Shown in pieces: positions 4,169 to 5,028 of a stretch of DNA of 5,028 bases (position 1 is the stretch's first letter; each line of letters begins with the position of its first letter). Both the position numbers and the translations under genes were made by a program. The notes under the pieces were generated by a model, which was given only the letters and a program-made list of their open reading frames with translations, was not told the origin of the DNA and ran no database searches. The DNA is from a bacterium (GTDB taxonomy: Bacteria; UBP15; UBA6099; DSWB01), in the NCBI GenBank assembly GCA_020061125.1, contig JAGUYV010000263.1, positions 1 to 5,028 on the forward strand. Direction: 5' to 3'.

Positions 4169-5028
4169 ATGTCAAAGATAGGCAAAGCCGTGAAAAAAGC
4201 CGGGATTCTGGCGGCGGGGGAAGCCGCGCTGGGCGCGCTGATCCTGTATGTTGCGGAATCATCGGGTGAGGGCGTGCGACTGGGACACGACCGCGAGAAG
4301 CCGGGCTTTCTGCGGGGCGTGCGCGAGGCAGTGGCCAATTATGTCGGCGAATTCCATCCCGAGGATTTCGTGTCCCGGGAGCTGCCCACGGTTTTGAGAT
4401 ACATCCGCAATCCCACCAAAGCCGTGACGCATGAGCCGGTGCGAATGGAGCAGGACTCGTCGGCCATGCCCGCCACTCTGGTGTGGCAGGGTTTCCGGCT
4501 GGCGTACCGCGATCTGCCGCACCGGATCACCTGGATGGAGGCGCGCGTGGACGGCATCGAGGCTACGGAGCGCGGGGTGCGCGGGGCCGCAGCCGTGGCG
4601 TTCGAGGGCGGGGACTGGTCCCGCGTGGACGGCAATGAATTTGAAACCGCGGCCCTGGCCGTGCGGTCGGACGACATGGCCTTTTTGCACCTTGAGCAGA
4701 GCGTGCGCGTGCGCGCGGGGCGGTGCGTGCATCGCCTGGAACTCGACCTTGAAAAACTGGGCCTGGCGCAGAAGCGGAACATCGGGCTGATGCTGCGCGG
4801 GTTTTCCATAGACACCAGTGCGCAGCACGCCGACGGCATGACCATCAAGGGGTTTGGCGTGCGCCTGGAGCCGCGCGGCCGCCAGGGCAACTCCTATCAC
4901 GCGGATCTGGTGGTGGATTTCAAGGCCGGGCCGGTGGCGTTCCGCGAGGACCCCGGCTACGACTACGAAGTGGACGCGCGCGTGCATTTCACCGTGGCGG
5001 GCGCGGATCAAGGCTCGTTCGTGGACGC
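4169..5028 (+). CDS. Protein of unknown function with an N-terminal hydrophobic segment, C-terminus cut by window edge
   Basis: I do not recognise this protein. The frame is open for 286 codons to the right edge. The N-terminus is basic (Lys3, Lys6, Lys9, Lys10), followed by an Ala/Leu-rich hydrophobic stretch at 12-29 (GILAAGEAALGALILYVA) that could be a membrane anchor or uncleaved signal; one Glu inside it (Glu18) leaves an amphipathic helix possible. Residues 36-85 are charged and probably helical. From about 100 onward the sequence alternates hydrophobic and polar residues (LVWQGFRLAY, ITWMEARVDG, GMTIKGFGVRLEP, HADLVVDFKAG), as expected of beta-rich domains. There is a single Cys (186) and no nucleotide-binding or metal motif I can see. 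It is read divergently from the STAS-M23 operon and has its own strong promoter and ribosome site, so it is probably a real and well-expressed gene. Codon use is G+C-rich like its neighbours, with no sign of transfer. Confidence 0.8.
   Translation, partial: MSKIGKAVKKAGILAAGEAALGALILYVAESSGEGVRLGHDREKPGFLRGVREAVANYVGEFHPEDFVSRELPTVLRYIRNPTKAVTHEPVRMEQDSSAMPATLVWQGFRLAYRDLPHRITWMEARVDGIEATERGVRGAAAVAFEGGDWSRVDGNEFETAALAVRSDDMAFLHLEQSVRVRAGRCVHRLELDLEKLGLAQKRNIGLMLRGFSIDTSAQHADGMTIKGFGVRLEPRGRQGNSYHADLVVDFKAGPVAFREDPGYDYEVDARVHFTVAGADQGSFVD

Noticed and set aside
4259-5011. Minus-strand frame of 250 codons opposite the unknown plus-strand gene
   Set aside because: The plus-strand frame has a strong promoter and ribosome site. 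The minus frame is His/Ala/Arg-rich shadow sequence.

Overview
The window looks like part of the chromosome of a G+C-rich, Gram-negative, anaerobic bacterium. The reasons are a glycyl radical enzyme of the fumarate-adding (X-succinate synthase) group, a secreted LytM-like protein with a Sec signal peptide, and a base composition of roughly 60% G+C by eye. The enzyme group is best known from anaerobic hydrocarbon degraders, mostly sulfate-reducing Desulfobacterota and denitrifying Betaproteobacteria. A Desulfobacterota-like or uncultured sediment lineage is therefore my best guess, but the sequence itself does not fix the taxon.

Layout. Positions 1-2032 (minus strand) hold the first 677 codons of the glycyl radical enzyme; the gene runs off the left edge before its C-terminal glycyl-radical domain. 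Positions 2033-2606 are a 574-bp gene-free stretch. It is crowded with small structures: a degenerate tandem 9-mer, a hairpin followed by a T-run, a 14-bp G+C palindrome between two 11-bp direct repeats, a 22-bp A+T palindrome, and a GTAG-headed hairpin that resembles a REP element. Positions 2607-3985 carry a two-gene minus-strand operon: a 112-residue STAS protein, then, after 26 bp, a secreted M23/LytM-like protein. Positions 3986-4168 are a divergent promoter region with a good sigma-70-type promoter for the plus strand. From 4169 to the right edge runs a plus-strand gene of unknown function, also incomplete.

How the parts relate. The glycyl radical enzyme is the metabolic centrepiece. 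By family it should add a hydrocarbon (or a related compound with an activatable C-H bond) to fumarate. It appears to be the first gene of a leftward transcription unit, so its small subunits and radical-SAM activase, if clustered, would lie beyond the left edge. The STAS/M23 pair looks like a separate regulatory and cell-envelope unit with no clear link to the enzyme. Both of its proteins depart from consensus at a functional residue: Asn replaces the usual phospho-Ser in the STAS protein, and Leu replaces the first His of the HxH motif in the M23 protein. The plus-strand gene has strong expression signals but no fold I recognise.

The long ORFs antisense to these genes (for example 125-2086 plus, 3048-3776 plus, 4259-5011 minus) are judged to be shadows of G+C-rich coding sequence. 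I saw no tRNA, rRNA, CRISPR array or transposase gene.
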